A stretch of DNA of 64,000 nucleotides from JADLGL01 sp963667605 (GTDB lineage Bacteria > Pseudomonadota > Alphaproteobacteria > Rhizobiales > Kaistiaceae): positions 558,001-622,000 of the forward strand of contig CAXXUZ010000003.1 of NCBI GenBank assembly GCA_963667605.2, read 5' to 3'. How positions within the stretch are numbered: position 1 is the first letter of the stretch; each line of letters starts with the position of its first letter. Positions 9,482 to 19,954 of this stretch are shown here, in pieces. The notes beneath the pieces are model-generated. The model saw nothing but the letters and a program-made list of their open reading frames with translations, was not told where the DNA came from and made no database searches. The translations under genes were made by a program, and so were the position numbers.

Positions 9482-10561
9482 CTAGTGGATGGAATCTAAC
9501 GCTTGATGCCTGTGTCTGACAGCGGCGATGATTTTGTCGGGATCCTTTGTCCAGATGAAGGGCTGCGGATCGTTGTTGGTGTGTTCGAGGAAGCGGTTGA
9601 TGGTGGCCTGGAGATCGACGATCGAGTGGAAGACGCCGCGCTTGAGACGTTGCTTTGCGAGCTTTGCGAAGAAACCTTCGACGGCGTTGAGCCAGGAGCA
9701 GGATGTTGGGGTGAAGTGGAAGAAAAAGCGCGGATGGCGCGTAAGCCACCCGCGGACCTTGGGATGCTTGTGGGCGGCGTAGTTGTCGAGGATCACATGG
9801 ACCAGCTTTCCCGCGGGCACGTCGGCCTCGATGGCGTTGAGGAAGCGAATGAACTCTTGGTGTCGATGGCGCTGCATGCACTGGCCGATGACACGCCCTT
9901 CGAGCACGTTCAGCGCGGCGAACAGCGTGGTCGTGCCGTGCCGCTTGTAGTCATGCGTCATCGTGCCCGCGCATCCCGTCTTCATCGGCAGCCCGGGTTG
10001 GGTGCGGTCGAGCGCCTGGATCTGGCTCTTCTCGTCAACCGACAGGACAACGGCGTGCGCCGGCGGATCGACATAAAGGCCGACGATGTCCCGCAGCTTG
10101 GGAATGAACTCCGGGTCACGCGACAGCTTGAACTGCCGGACCCGGTGGGGCTGAAGCCCGTGCGCCCGCCAGATGCGCTGTACCGCGCTGACGCTGATGC
10201 CGACCGTCTTGGCCATCGCCGGCGCCGTCCAATGTGTCGCCTCGTGGCGCGGCGCACTCAGCGTCAGCGCGACGACGCGGTCAGCGATTTCCCGGCCGAG
10301 CGGCGGAACGCGCGAGGGTCGCGTCTTGTCCCGCAGCAACCCCTCGACACCCTCGTGCATGAAGCGCTCCTGCCAACGCCAAACCGCTGTCTTGCTCTTG
10401 CCGGTGCAGCGCATGATCTCGACCGTGCCGAGACCATCCCCGCTCAGAAGGACGATCCGTGCCCGCCACACGTGTTTCTGCCGGCTGTTCCGGTCCGCAA
10501 CGACCGCTTCGAGACGAGCACGGTCGGCGGTGCTCACATCGACGATGATTCCTGGCCGCAT
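9482..10561 (-). CDS. IS630 family transposase (copy A)
   Basis: An N-terminal helix-turn-helix (GTVEIMRCTGKSKTAVWRWQ) is followed by a DDE integrase-like core: first Asp in SVDEKSQIQAL, second in VILDNYAAHKHPKV, Glu in SWLNAVEGFF. All three acidic residues are present, so the copy looks active. I place the start at the MRPGIIVDV ATG (10561); the frame is open to 10612. The TAG stop codon is formed by the element's terminal repeat and its TA target. It is nearly identical to copy B at 32.5 kb. Confidence 0.92.
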   Translation of the reverse strand: MRPGIIVDVSTADRARLEAVVADRNSRQKHVWRARIVLLSGDGLGTVEIMRCTGKSKTAVWRWQERFMHEGVEGLLRDKTRPSRVPPLGREIADRVVALTLSAPRHEATHWTAPAMAKTVGISVSAVQRIWRAHGLQPHRVRQFKLSRDPEFIPKLRDIVGLYVDPPAHAVVLSVDEKSQIQALDRTQPGLPMKTGCAGTMTHDYKRHGTTTLFAALNVLEGRVIGQCMQRHRHQEFIRFLNAIEADVPAGKLVHVILDNYAAHKHPKVRGWLTRHPRFFFHFTPTSCSWLNAVEGFFAKLAKQRLKRGVFHSIVDLQATINRFLEHTNNDPQPFIWTKDPDKIIAAVRHRHQALDSIH

Positions 10562-10630
10562 GCGCCAGACTCGCACACAACGTGCCCGGCGAGAATCCCT
10601 CGCGGGATTCAAACGTCAAATTTTATCCAC
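9485..10630 (-). mobile_element. IS630 family insertion sequence, copy A (1146 bp)
   Basis: Bounded by short inverted ends (GTGGAT at the left, ATCCAC at the right, extended imperfectly). It is flanked on both sides by TA in a CTAG context (9482-9485 and 10630-10633), as expected for the TA duplication of IS630/Tc1-mariner elements. It lies 124 bp downstream of tRNA-Phe. Its length equals that of copy B, and only a handful of single-base differences separate them. Confidence 0.88.
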
Positions 10631-10654
10631 TAGCTCGATCATTTGACGACGTAA

Positions 10655-11848
10655 TTAGGAGGTAGCGACGATCGGCTTCAGAGATGCGGTTTGAGGATCG
10701 TACATGAAGTCGAGGATCGACTGGTCACGGATCCGCTCGACCACCTCATCGATCGCCGACAACGGGACCAAATACCACTCCTTCGGCTTTACTGGGTTGC
10801 CGAAGCGATCTTCAATCGTCAGATCCAGACGCTCCTGCACCAAAACGCGATGCAGGAGGTTCTCCAACTTCGTCCGGTTGATGTTGAAAAGCTTGTACGT
10901 GGCGACGACCTCGACCTCCGCGAGGAGATAGGTGCCATCAAGGGCAGCGTGAGCAATACGCGCCTCTACATCGCCCCCGGTCACGCCGATCTTGTGGATC
11001 AGCTCGCGGTTGGCGGCGATATCCGGATGATCCGATTTGCTGCGCAGAACATAAATTGTGCCGCTCTCCAAGTCGTCATCATCGGCCGCATCACCAAAAA
11101 GCGGCCCAGCTGATGGGTTTGCGATCCTCCTGCCTGCCTCGTCCTTGTGGAGCGCGCGCTGCAATGAGCGCATCAGCATGTTGCTCTCGGTCCCATTGTC
11201 GAAGATCACGCGAAGCCGCGCATCGCGACGGCCCTGCGGATTGGTGAACGGCTCTTCCATTTCGGCGACATAAGCCTTTTGCCCTTCCACGATGAAGTAG
11301 GCACCGGGTTTGATCTCTGCCTTGAGCTCGAAGGTCCGCGTCTGGCGAATGCCTGCGTCGAGTTCCTTTTGGACCTGATCGAACAGCGGTCGAAACTTGT
11401 CGAAGTCCTCACAGACCTTGCGGTTCGCAATCTCCTCGGCCGCTCGCACCTCTTCTCTGGGTCGAACGTTCTTCAACACGGTGATGTCATCCGGTACGGG
11501 CGCCGTAACGCCCAGCTCAGACAGCAGTTCCGAGTCGTCGAGCTCGGCGGCGTCGGTCTGTCGCCCTGTCGTCGCGACGTGCAACAATCCGTTCACGTCG
11601 AGCTCAGCGAGCAGGGGGTGAAACTCCGGCTGCTCGCGAAGCCGGTCCAACCGAACGGCGTAGAGCTTCTCAAAGATGTCTCCGTCTTCGCCATGCTGCG
11701 GAGGCCGTCCATGCTCCTCCACGAACCGCGCAATGTCCTCGAAGCCGGCGATGACGCGCTCCTCAAGCGGCGTGTGAGAGACCGCCTTCTTAGCCTCGAC
11801 GGTGACGCCGAGGGCATCCAGCAGTTCCTGGTCGCTAAGGTTCTCCAT
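10655..11848 (-). CDS. GIY-YIG nuclease family protein of a restriction-modification-like operon
   Basis: A 397-aa protein. The C-terminal half carries a GIY-YIG (T5orf172-like) nuclease fold: GTIYVLRS, then HKIGVTGG, a catalytic-type Arg in DVEARI, and Glu in KLENLLHRV. The N-terminal half is acidic and helical with no domain I can name; it contains two similar short segments (ELLDALGV and ELLSELGV). Its start overlaps the helicase stop by 14 bp, indicating coupled translation in the order methylase, helicase, nuclease. Of the three genes it is the only one with an uninterrupted frame. Confidence 0.8.
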   Translation of the reverse strand: MENLSDQELLDALGVTVEAKKAVSHTPLEERVIAGFEDIARFVEEHGRPPQHGEDGDIFEKLYAVRLDRLREQPEFHPLLAELDVNGLLHVATTGRQTDAAELDDSELLSELGVTAPVPDDITVLKNVRPREEVRAAEEIANRKVCEDFDKFRPLFDQVQKELDAGIRQTRTFELKAEIKPGAYFIVEGQKAYVAEMEEPFTNPQGRRDARLRVIFDNGTESNMLMRSLQRALHKDEAGRRIANPSAGPLFGDAADDDDLESGTIYVLRSKSDHPDIAANRELIHKIGVTGGDVEARIAHAALDGTYLLAEVEVVATYKLFNINRTKLENLLHRVLVQERLDLTIEDRFGNPVKPKEWYLVPLSAIDEVVERIRDQSILDFMYDPQTASLKPIVATS

Positions 11849-13891
11849 GAACTGCTTCCGCCTGCGCGCGGGCGAGAAATGCTATGCCCTCGGCCATCCG
11901 CTTCTCCCAAACATCCGACGATGTGATGTCCGGGAGTCGTCCGCGTTCCTGTTTGAACCGGAGCGCACGCCGGGCGAGGTCGCGCGCCTCGTCGATCGTC
12001 AGATTTATCCGCTTGCTGGCGATTGCCGCCGCCACTTGCTTCAAGGTCGGCTCGTTCATCGACTTGGCCAAAATGGCGTAAGCCGCTTCGAATGGATTGA
12101 TGCGATCGATCAGGTCGATGTCGAGATCCCGCACATCCATCGCATACTTGCGAACGCCATCGATCAGGGCGGCGTTTCCTTGAAGGTCATCTTCGTCGGC
12201 TGAAGCGACGTAGGCCTTCGCCTTCTGAGTGAGGTTGAGGACGGCAATGGCATGCTGCCGCACGGCTTCCTGATCGGTATCGCTGAGCTCCGGAAAACGC
12301 TCCTTGACGATCTTGCCCATGCGTAGCTGGGTCAGTTCTTCCGGCACCGTCTCGTCGTCAAAGATGCCACGCTCCACTGCAGACTTGTCCTGCACGAATG
12401 CTGTGATGACCTCATTGATATCCTCCTGGCAAATCCGTTTGGCTTCGGGGCTTTGCGGCGTCACTAGCCCATTGATCTCCATGTGCAATTGCCCGGTCGC
12501 GTCGTTGAAACCAACATTGGTACCGTTGGGGTCGTACCCATCCTTGCCATAATCGTAGCCCTCGACCGGTCCACTGTTCTTCGGCGTGAAATTGAAGCGT
12601 GGTGCCAACACCTGCTCTATCAGCAGGCTGGCGGCGATCGCCTTGAGCGTATCGTTGATCGCATCGGCGACCAGGGCCTCGCTCGCATCCGGCTCGGCAA
12701 TGAGATTGGTGAAGCGAGCGCTGGTCTTGCCGGGATGGCGGGGCCAATGATCTGTACGATCTCCGTCAGGCTGCTGCGATAGCCAACCGTGAGCGCGTGC
12801 TCGCACCAAATCCAATCGAACCCTTCCTTGGCCATTCCGAGCGCGATGATGATGTCGACATGGTCGCGATCGTCCCGGCGGGACGTGTCCTTCAACGCGG
12901 TGACGACCTTGTCGCGTTTGAGCGGGTCATCTTCCACCAGATCAGCGACCTTGAGGATTGTGCCATCGGTCGTCCGCACGAGGTGGAATCCGGTCACCGG
13001 ATCTTCGCCTTCCCAGTCGCCCAGCGCATTCAGGATCTCGTCCACCTCCCGCATCTTGTCTTTCGTGCTCTCGCGCGAATTGACGTTCGGGATGTGAACG
13101 ATGGTCTTCCTGGTCTGATCGAGCACCTCCATGATCGCGTCGAGATACGAGCCGCTATAGAAATAGTAGCCAATATCGAGCGACTTCATGTGTTCGTAGC
13201 CATTGAGCTGCTCGTAATAAGTATAGGTGACTGTTTCGAACTTCGCCTCGTCCTCCGGTGTCAGCACTGGCTCGGCATCTCCGCGAAAATACGATCCGGT
13301 CATTGCGACAACGTGGACCTTGTCTCGCGCGATGAACTCGCCCAGCTGCGTACCGAGACGATTGTCGGGATTAGAGCTCGCGTGATGGAACTCGTCGACT
13401 GCGAGGAGGCAATTGTCGAAAGCTCCGACTCCGAGTTCATCGACGGCGAAACGGAAGGTCGCGTGGGTGCAGATCAGGATCGGGTCGTCACTCGCCAGGA
13501 ATTCGGCCACGGCCCTGATCTTGGATTTCGCGACTCTCGGCTCATCGATGCCGGGAGCGTTGCAGAGATTCCATTGCGGTTCGACCGACCAGTCGAACCA
13601 GAAGCCGAAGCGGGACAGCGGCTCGTCGGCGAAGCTGCCGCTGATAGTGCGTTCGGGCACCACGATGATGGCCTTCTTCACACCCTGGTTGTGTAGCTTG
13701 TCTAGCGCGATGAACATCAGCGCTCGGGACTTGCCGGAGGCCGGCGGTGACTTGATCAGCAGATACTGCTCGCCGCGCTTTTCATAGGCCCGCTCCTGCA
13801 TCGCGCACATGCCGAATTCGTTGGCACTGGTCGATGCTCCGGTTTGAGCGGTCCGAATGGAAACGGTAGGGATCACCGTGCTGGTCGTCAT
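11835..13891 (-). pseudogene. SF2 DEAD/DEAH-type helicase, frameshifted in motif VI
   Basis: The N-terminal piece (12620-13891) has a Walker A (SPPASGKSRA), a DEAD-box-like motif II (AVDEFHHAS) and motif III (AMTGSY). After EIVQIIG at about 12745 the frame breaks. The rest continues in another frame as PGKTSARFTNLIAEPD… through to 11835. Helicases of this type have an uninterrupted Q-x-x-G-R-x-x-R motif VI here, so a short deletion appears to have removed the arginine-finger region and shifted the frame. The start ATG 13891 overlaps the methylase stop region. The product is probably non-functional unless this is an assembly error. Confidence 0.8.
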
Positions 13892-13893
13892 GG

Positions 13894-16655
13894 TCAGGCG
13901 GCTCCCTTCGCGTCTGACTGGACGCCCATCATCTTGGTGTAAAGCTCGAACAGCTTCTCCAGCCTTTCGGTGTCGTTGCGAAAACGGCGGCCGATGTAAA
14001 CGCGCTCGAGTGTCTCGTCGTTCTTTTCATGCGCGCGTCGGAGGTCGTCCGGCATCGCGTCAGCATCATAAAGTTCGGCGATGGTGGCCGGGAAATGGCC
14101 CTCTCGGGCCAGAAGGATGTCCTCAGCGCATCGGGATAGGTCGGTTTTATTCTTTTCAGTCAGAGGTGGCGCAGGGAATGTGTTCCAGCCGAGGGTGTTT
14201 GAATATGAGAAATCCGTGCGCAATCGAACGCAGACGGTGCCGATCCAGACCAGGGTGAAGGCGCGAGACAATAAATGAGAAATTCCAAAGGGGTGCATCG
14301 TAGAGGGCAAAGGCCTTGCTGTGAATCACACATTCTTGGGCCAACAAACCGGCGGGAAGGTATGGACGATTCTCTGAACTTACAATTGGCACAATTATCA
14401 GTCGCTCTCGCGCCGTCAGCCGATCACGAAACCTATGTGGCGCTTTCCTAAGTCGCTGTGCCTGGCTATCCTTTTCGACTGCTGCACGAGCTCGCGCCAC
14501 CGCGTCGAATCGCCGGGAAATTTCCGCGACGTCCGAAGCTCTGGAAACTTCCGCATCCGAAATCCACAAGCACGCGCGAGGACGTCCGGTTATAAACTCC
14601 TGCGAGCCGTATAAGGGACGTAAGAACGCCGCTGCCTCAGGGTGGCGCTCCCTCAATAAGCGGGCTTCACCGGCCGCAAGTATCAAATCGTTCGCGTAAT
14701 ATGGATGGTTCCCGAAATGCATCGGAGTTCTTGAGTCCAGAACTCTTTTGCGCTGAGTTACCTCGATGTTGACTGCAGCAACCAAATATCCGTTGATATT
14801 ATCCACTCTGCGGGAGCTTACCTCGTCCCCGAGACCAGTGGTAAACAGCAGACGAACGCACCTCATATCCCTGGTGAGCCCTAAGACCGCCACAGTAACG
14901 CCGGCGTTCTTGCCAGCGAGGTTCGACCACTTGAACGAAGTGTACGCAAATCTGATTCTGGTTCCGGATCCGATGATTACCGGCCATAGAATGGGAACCT
15001 GAACGCCTTGGCAGATTGAGTTGGTGCTAACGAAAGCACTCTCAGCATTTGTCGCAACCAGATAGTCGTTGGCCTTGATGAACCACCCAGAGACGTAATC
15101 GAGCGCCAACGTGTCTTTTGTTCGTCCGGCAAACACCAGTCGCAGTTCATCCTTGTGCCCCTTTGTTTGGTACTTTCGTCCCAGGTAAGGCGGATTGCCG
15201 CAAATATACGTTTCGACCTGCTTGGCACCGAAGTCGATCGCCGCTTGCGTGGGCTCGGTCTTGAACAAGTCTGTCGGCTTTTGGTCCATCTGCACTGCCG
15301 GCGGGCACACCTCCAGCCAGTCCATCCGCAAGGCATTGCCGGTGTGTATCTGACCCGTGCGTTTCAGTGGCAGGACGCCGAGCCGCGCTTCCTTCTGGCT
15401 GATGAGGCGGACGTCGCTCTGAAACTCGGCAATTAACAGGGAGAGACGAGCAATCTCGGCGGCGAAATCCCTGATCTCGATGCCATAGAAGTTGGTGAGT
15501 GAAATCCATGATTTCGGCTCGTCGTCGTTACGCTTGACGATCTCATGCTCGATTAGCCGCATCTCCTTGTAGGCAATGACGAGGAAATTGCCCGATCCGC
15601 AGGCCGGGTCGAAGACACGTATCGTGGAGAGACGCTTCCGAAGATTGCGCAGCTTGCGGACGCTGTCGCCGGCCTGTTCGAGGTGCTCGCGAAGGTCGTC
15701 GAGGAACAGCGGATCGAGCACCTTCAGGATGTTCGGCACGCTGGTGTAATGCATACCGAGATCGCCGCGCTCGCCCTCGTCGGCGACGGCCTGAATCATC
15801 GAGCCGAAAATGTCCGGGTTGATCGCCTGCCAGTCGAGTTCGCCGGCGCGCAGCAAATAGGATCGCGCGATACGGCTGAAGATTGGGCACTCCGTGCCGC
15901 CTGAAAACAGGCTCCCGTTCACATATGGGAACCTCTCGGCCCAGTTCCGGATTCCCGCCGCCTTGCGATCGTCGAGCCTTGTGTCCATGGCCCGGAACAG
16001 ATCGGCAATCACCTCGTGTGTCTTGCCCGACTGGCCGTCGCTCATCTGCTCGACGGTCTTGGTGAAGAGCTGACTCTCAAAAATGCCGGTATCTTCAGCG
16101 AAGAAGCAGAAGATGAGCCGCGCCATGAACTGATTGAGGTCATGCCGTCGGGCGTCGGCGCCCCATTCCGCGTTGGTATTCAGCAGCTCGATGTAGAGTT
16201 TGTTGAGCCGGCCTGTCGCCTTGATGTGGACCGGGTTGTTTTTGATCTCTCGAACGGTCGAGATCCCGGCCAGCGGAAGAAAGAAGCCGAAATGGTCGCT
16301 GAAGTCGCGATACTTGCAAGCGATCGTTTCGCCCGAGTTCAGGTCCTCGGCTTCGAGCATCACTCCATCGGTAGCCATGATGAACTTGGCCTTGGCAGAA
16401 GCGGTCTTCGGACTGGCGCGGAGCGCGGCGAGCTTCGCGCCCACTTCACCTTCGGCACAAGCGGTGATGTGAATGTTGCTACGCTGTAGAACGCCGCCAT
16501 CGATGTCTGACGAGTTTGAGGAACGGCTGCGGAGGCGCTTGACCCTTGTCTCCTTGTTTCCGAACGCCATAAGGAAAGCGAAAGGAAAACTCGACACGAT
16601 CGAACTCTGCTTTTGCGAGGTCCGATACCGCCTCCTCAATCTCAACGGCATTCAT
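13894..16655 (-). pseudogene. MmeI-like DNA methyltransferase/restriction enzyme, twice frameshifted
   Basis: Large methylase of the MmeI/Eco57I-like class. The N-terminus is MNAVEIEEAVSDLAKAEFD (from 16655). It continues in another frame with AFLMAFGNKETRVKRLRS and DIDGGVLQRSNIH. SAM motif I is FDPACGSGNFLVIA, and the catalytic NPPY motif is in CGNPPYLGRKY. A target-recognition region follows. The true C-terminus (SNTLGWNTFPAPPLTEKNK…IYIGRRFRNDTERLEKL) is in a third segment ending at 13894. The shifts are near 16580, where an extra T in a TTTT run fits, and near 14250. The SAM and NPPY motifs are intact, but the protein is split. Confidence 0.85.
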
Positions 16656-16843
16656 GGCTCTAACCCCGAAACTCGGCGAGATGGATACTCCAAATCGCAC
16701 TTTGGACGATCGGCATCAATCGGTGAAGACGCCGGCCTAGCGACTTCCTTGAGGTTAGGGGTGCTGGTGGTATTGGAGCATCGAGTGTTCCCGGACTTCC
16801 AGTGTCCAGTCTTGCCGTGCAGGCTGCGAGATGGTCCGCTCGC

Positions 16844-17505
16844 TCAGGCGACCAGGCGGCGGATCTGTTCGATCAAGGCCGGATCGTCAGTTTGCTCGGT
16901 GGAGGAACGGATCAATTCCCCTTGCCGCGCCAAATCCACTCGGCCGTAGCTTGTGAAAGTGGTCAGCGGGTCGGAATGACCCAGATTTTGTGACCACGCC
17001 TTGAACTGCTCGGGCGTTCGGCAAAGGCGTTGGCCGAGTCGAACTAGGGTCGTACGGAAGCTGTGCGGCGTGAACGGATAAATGCCGGCTGCCTGGAACG
17101 ATTCTTTGAAGATTGTTCGAATAGAGGCCGCCGACGACCAAAAGCGCGGTTCTATGCCCTGCGCGGCAAAGACCCCCTCTTCATTTACCCCGATGCGCGT
17201 CCGCGGAAACAGCGGGTCGTCGTCGTTGAACAGCTTCCCTTCGCGCAGGAAACGGATCCAGTCGATGACGATCTGCTCGAACTCTGGGCCAACCGGAAAA
17301 AAGAAGGTCTCGATGAGTTTCGAGAATTTGGTGTTGACCTCATTTGGGTCCTAGACGACGAGCAAGCGACCAACGTCGACATGCTTAAGGCGCAAACTCG
17401 CTATGGCGCCGTCCCTGATGCCGGTCACGTAGGTGAAAGCGACCAGTGCCTGATTCCGCAGTGCGATCTCGCCGTCGGTCGCCATGCCGGCGATCACGGT
17501 CTTGA
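16844..17505 (-). pseudogene. tyrosine recombinase (phage-type integrase), 3' part only
   Basis: The catalytic half of a tyrosine recombinase. The first Arg is in TGIRDGAIASLRL, the His-x-x-Arg is in TPHSFRTTLVRLGQ, and the second His and the nucleophile Tyr are in LGHSDPLTTFTSYG. The frame ends at TGA 16844-16846. It is broken twice. An in-frame TAG at 17351-17353 (RLLVV-stop-DPNEV) could come from a single CAG-to-TAG change. Its whole N-terminal domain is also missing, because an IS1380 element abuts it at 17506. This was probably the integrase of the element that brought the accessory region. Confidence 0.82.
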
Positions 17506-19146
17506 CCGACATTCCCCAGATGACATCCAAATTCGCGGAAATCGTACCACGGCCCCATCTCCAAGGGAACTCTGTTCCCATTGCAGCCATCCGATGACAT
17601 GATTTTGGTAATCGGCCAGCGCGTGGAAGGCCATTTGGTCGTTTCTCTTGCCATCCAGACACACCTCTCGTGTCGCAATCTCCTTGCCGTCGATTCCCTC
17701 GGCCTACGCCGGAGCGGGTCTTCGTCGTAGATCATCAATCAGGCTCAAGATTTTCTGGAACAAGCTTCTTGGGACTGCAACCTCGGCCAATTGAAATGTG
17801 ACGTACCGGCCATGGCTGACAACTTTCGCACCGATCTTGACCAGCTTCTCCCTCAGCGTCGTCAGCGACCATTGCTCCACGGTATCGGGCAACGCCAGGG
17901 TACGCATGAAGTTGCCGAGGTTATAGGCGAGTGCATGCAGCTGGAGCCGGACGGCATTGTTGCGTAACGAACGGCATGACAGCCGCGTCCACTTGATGGC
18001 GTTCTTGCCTTCCTTGATCCATTGCCCGGCAGTGTCGCGCTGATTGTAGAACGCAACAACCCGCTCGGCAGGACGGCTCAGGTTGGTGACGATGAAGCCG
18101 ACGCGGGGATACAGTTCCCCTGAGTGCCACTCCACCTTGGCGACGACCCGGCGGGGCTCCGTCCAGCTACCGGCCCGATAGCTGAAGTTCGCGTAATACC
18201 GACGAACTTCCTTCGGCGGCCGACCGACGGGGCGCTTGAGCAGGTGCGCGATGCTGTCGTGCAGCACCTTGTTGGCCGGAAGCCGGATGGCGTACTTGAA
18301 GCCTTCCGCTTCCAGAAACTCATAAACCTCGGGCGAGGCGAAGGCGGCGTCACCACGGAAATAACGCCGGAGTGTCTTGTTCCGGTATCGAGCGACCACC
18401 GGGTCCAACACATCGCGCCATTCATGGGCGCTGTGCACGTTGCCCGGACGCAGGGCGCAACGCTCCAGATCGCCGAACTGGTTGAACACGAACAGCGGGT
18501 GTAGCACGTGCAGCCGAAGTGACCGTTGTAGGCCGTGCCCTCCTGGTCACCGTAGGTCGGGCTGACGGAGCTGTCCATGTCGAGCACGATAATCTTCGGC
18601 GGCTTGCGCTCGTTAACCTGGTCGATCCAGATGCCCAAAAGGTCAGCGAGCGCGGCGAGGTTGTCATTGGTGGCGAGTAACTCCGTCTCGAACCGGCCCA
18701 TCTGGCTGGTCGATGCGCCGCCGCGCTCGACAGCCCTGCCGCCGACGATCCACCGCATCGCAGGATCGCGCCCCAGCCGGTCGGCGTCGTTCACGTCCTC
18801 GTACCCGGCAAGACGACCATAGACGGATTGGCGAAGGAGACCGATGATGCCGTGCCAACCGTTCTTGCCGGTCCGGCTGTCAGCAATAACGTCACCGGCC
18901 AGCGTGGTCAGGCCGAGGGCTTCGTCCAGTTCACGATAGGCGAGCAGACCAGCGTCTGACGTGATCCGCGAACCGTGGAACTCGAACTTCAGTCTTCGGT
19001 CGAAAAACGCCCGCAGCAGCCCCCGATCCGACTCACCCTCCAGGTTCCGCATTCGACCCACTCTCCGTCTGATCTAATCCACTGATTCTTATACAGGAAT
19101 CAGACGGAAACCGCATCAGATGGATCGGTCACTTGGGGAATGCGGG
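17506..19146 (-). mobile_element. IS1380 family insertion sequence, copy 1 (1641 bp)
   Basis: Ends are CCGACATTCCCC at the left and, read inward from the right, CCCGCATTCCCC: imperfect terminal inverted repeats. The flanking five bases are CTTGA on the left and CTTAA on the right, which do not match, unlike the perfect TTAAG duplication of copy 2. It is one base shorter than copy 2. The mismatched flanks suggest a recombinant between two IS1380 copies, with the left side from the integrase locus and the right side from elsewhere. Confidence 0.88.
17704..19061 (-). pseudogene. IS1380 transposase, frameshifted by one base
   Basis: Same protein as in copy 2, but an A is missing between 18501 and 18502 (gggtg-tagc here, gggtgatagc in copy 2). 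This splits the frame into an N-terminal piece (start 19061) and a C-terminal piece (to 17704). The DDE Asp in VLDMDSSV lies upstream of the shift; the second Asp (FRGDAAFASPEVY) and the Glu (KVEWHSGEL) lie downstream. This copy cannot make an intact transposase, but could be moved in trans by copy 2. Confidence 0.9.
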
Positions 19147-19194
19147 CTTAAATCAGGCCGCTCATCGGTTCCAAATTACCTGACGACGGACAGC
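19147..19194 (+). repeat. 48-bp direct repeat, copy 1
   Basis: Identical to 27345-27392. It begins CTTAAATCAGGCCGC exactly at the right boundary of IS1380 copy 1. The second copy begins at the last three bases of the IS3 terminal repeat. After the 48 bases the sequences diverge. It belongs to neither IS as I have delimited them, so it is a scar of rearrangement or part of an unrecognised element. Confidence 0.85.
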
Positions 19195-19366
19195 CCTGCC
19201 AACTAGAATGGCCGAACGAGAAACTACTGCGAACCCCCTCAGGGGATACTCCGTATGAGTTGGCTCAACGTCGAGCCTACCGTGCGTATAGCGAGCTCGC
19301 CGGGTTGCCCGCGACAAGTCGGTATGTTTGGTACGCCTTTCACCGAGTGGCGGTTGAGAGGTTCCG
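19195..19366 (+). other. possible gene-tail remnant
   Basis: One forward frame is open from about 19190 to a TAG at 19383-19385 and reads like a genuine protein tail (DTPYELAQRRAYRAYSEL…SRYVWYAFHRV). No start codon or family can be assigned. It overlaps the start of the downstream lipoprotein gene by a few codons. Confidence 0.3.
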
Positions 19367-19954
19367 ATGCGAGCATTCGCTTTAGGGTTTTTGTTGGCTA
19401 CGCCGGGGCTTTTGCTGTTGGCGGCCTGTGGCGGCGATGACGAGACGCCATCCGAGTTGGGCGGTGGGGCTGTTGACGATGGACCGGCTGTTGTCGCGGC
19501 TGGCTGTCCCGCAACCAGCATCACCGGAGCTACGCCCGAGGGAACTGCTTTCGAGGCATCCAGCGCCGTTGCAGCGAGCATTCAGGATGGTGCGGCCTAC
19601 ACCCTCTACCTGGGCGATTTCGATCTGACGCTCGTCTCGGTCAGCGTGATCGGCAACCCGGAGGTTCCGGCGGGTGGCATCATGTGGACCGTCGCGGTGA
19701 CCATTTTCAACCCGGCACCGGAGGACGTTCCCCGAATCGAGGTCGGTCGCGTGGTGGAAGCAGGTCGTCCGTTCGGCGAACTCACCTTCACCGTTGTCGT
19801 TCAGGAGGGTAACCAGTTCTCCGGTGCGAGCGCCGGGCAGCGGGGAACCGTAACGGTGGCCGGCGTCGGCGACCTGTCGTGTGGCACCATCGAATATTCG
19901 GACGACGAGAAATCGATCAGCGGCATCTTCCAAGCGCCGACCAAAGCGATCTAA
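19367..19954 (+). CDS. secreted lipoprotein of unknown function
   Basis: A 195-aa protein with a type II signal peptide (MRAFALGFLLATPGLLLLAAC) and lipobox LAAC. A Gly/Asp/Glu-rich linker follows, then a beta-rich domain with repeated V/T alternation (FDLTLVSVSVIGNPEV, IMWTVAVTIFNPAPEDV) resembling an Ig-like or DUF4352-type fold. The fold is inferred from pattern only. It probably attaches to the outer membrane. No obvious partner is nearby. Confidence 0.72.
   Translation: MRAFALGFLLATPGLLLLAACGGDDETPSELGGGAVDDGPAVVAAGCPATSITGATPEGTAFEASSAVAASIQDGAAYTLYLGDFDLTLVSVSVIGNPEVPAGGIMWTVAVTIFNPAPEDVPRIEVGRVVEAGRPFGELTFTVVVQEGNQFSGASAGQRGTVTVAGVGDLSCGTIEYSDDEKSISGIFQAPTKAI

Noticed and set aside
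9503..10633. 376-codon open frame on the plus strand opposite the IS630 transposase
   Set aside because: It mirrors the transposase codon for codon, has no family features, and the same happens at copy B (32484-33614). GC-rich coding DNA often leaves the opposite strand open.
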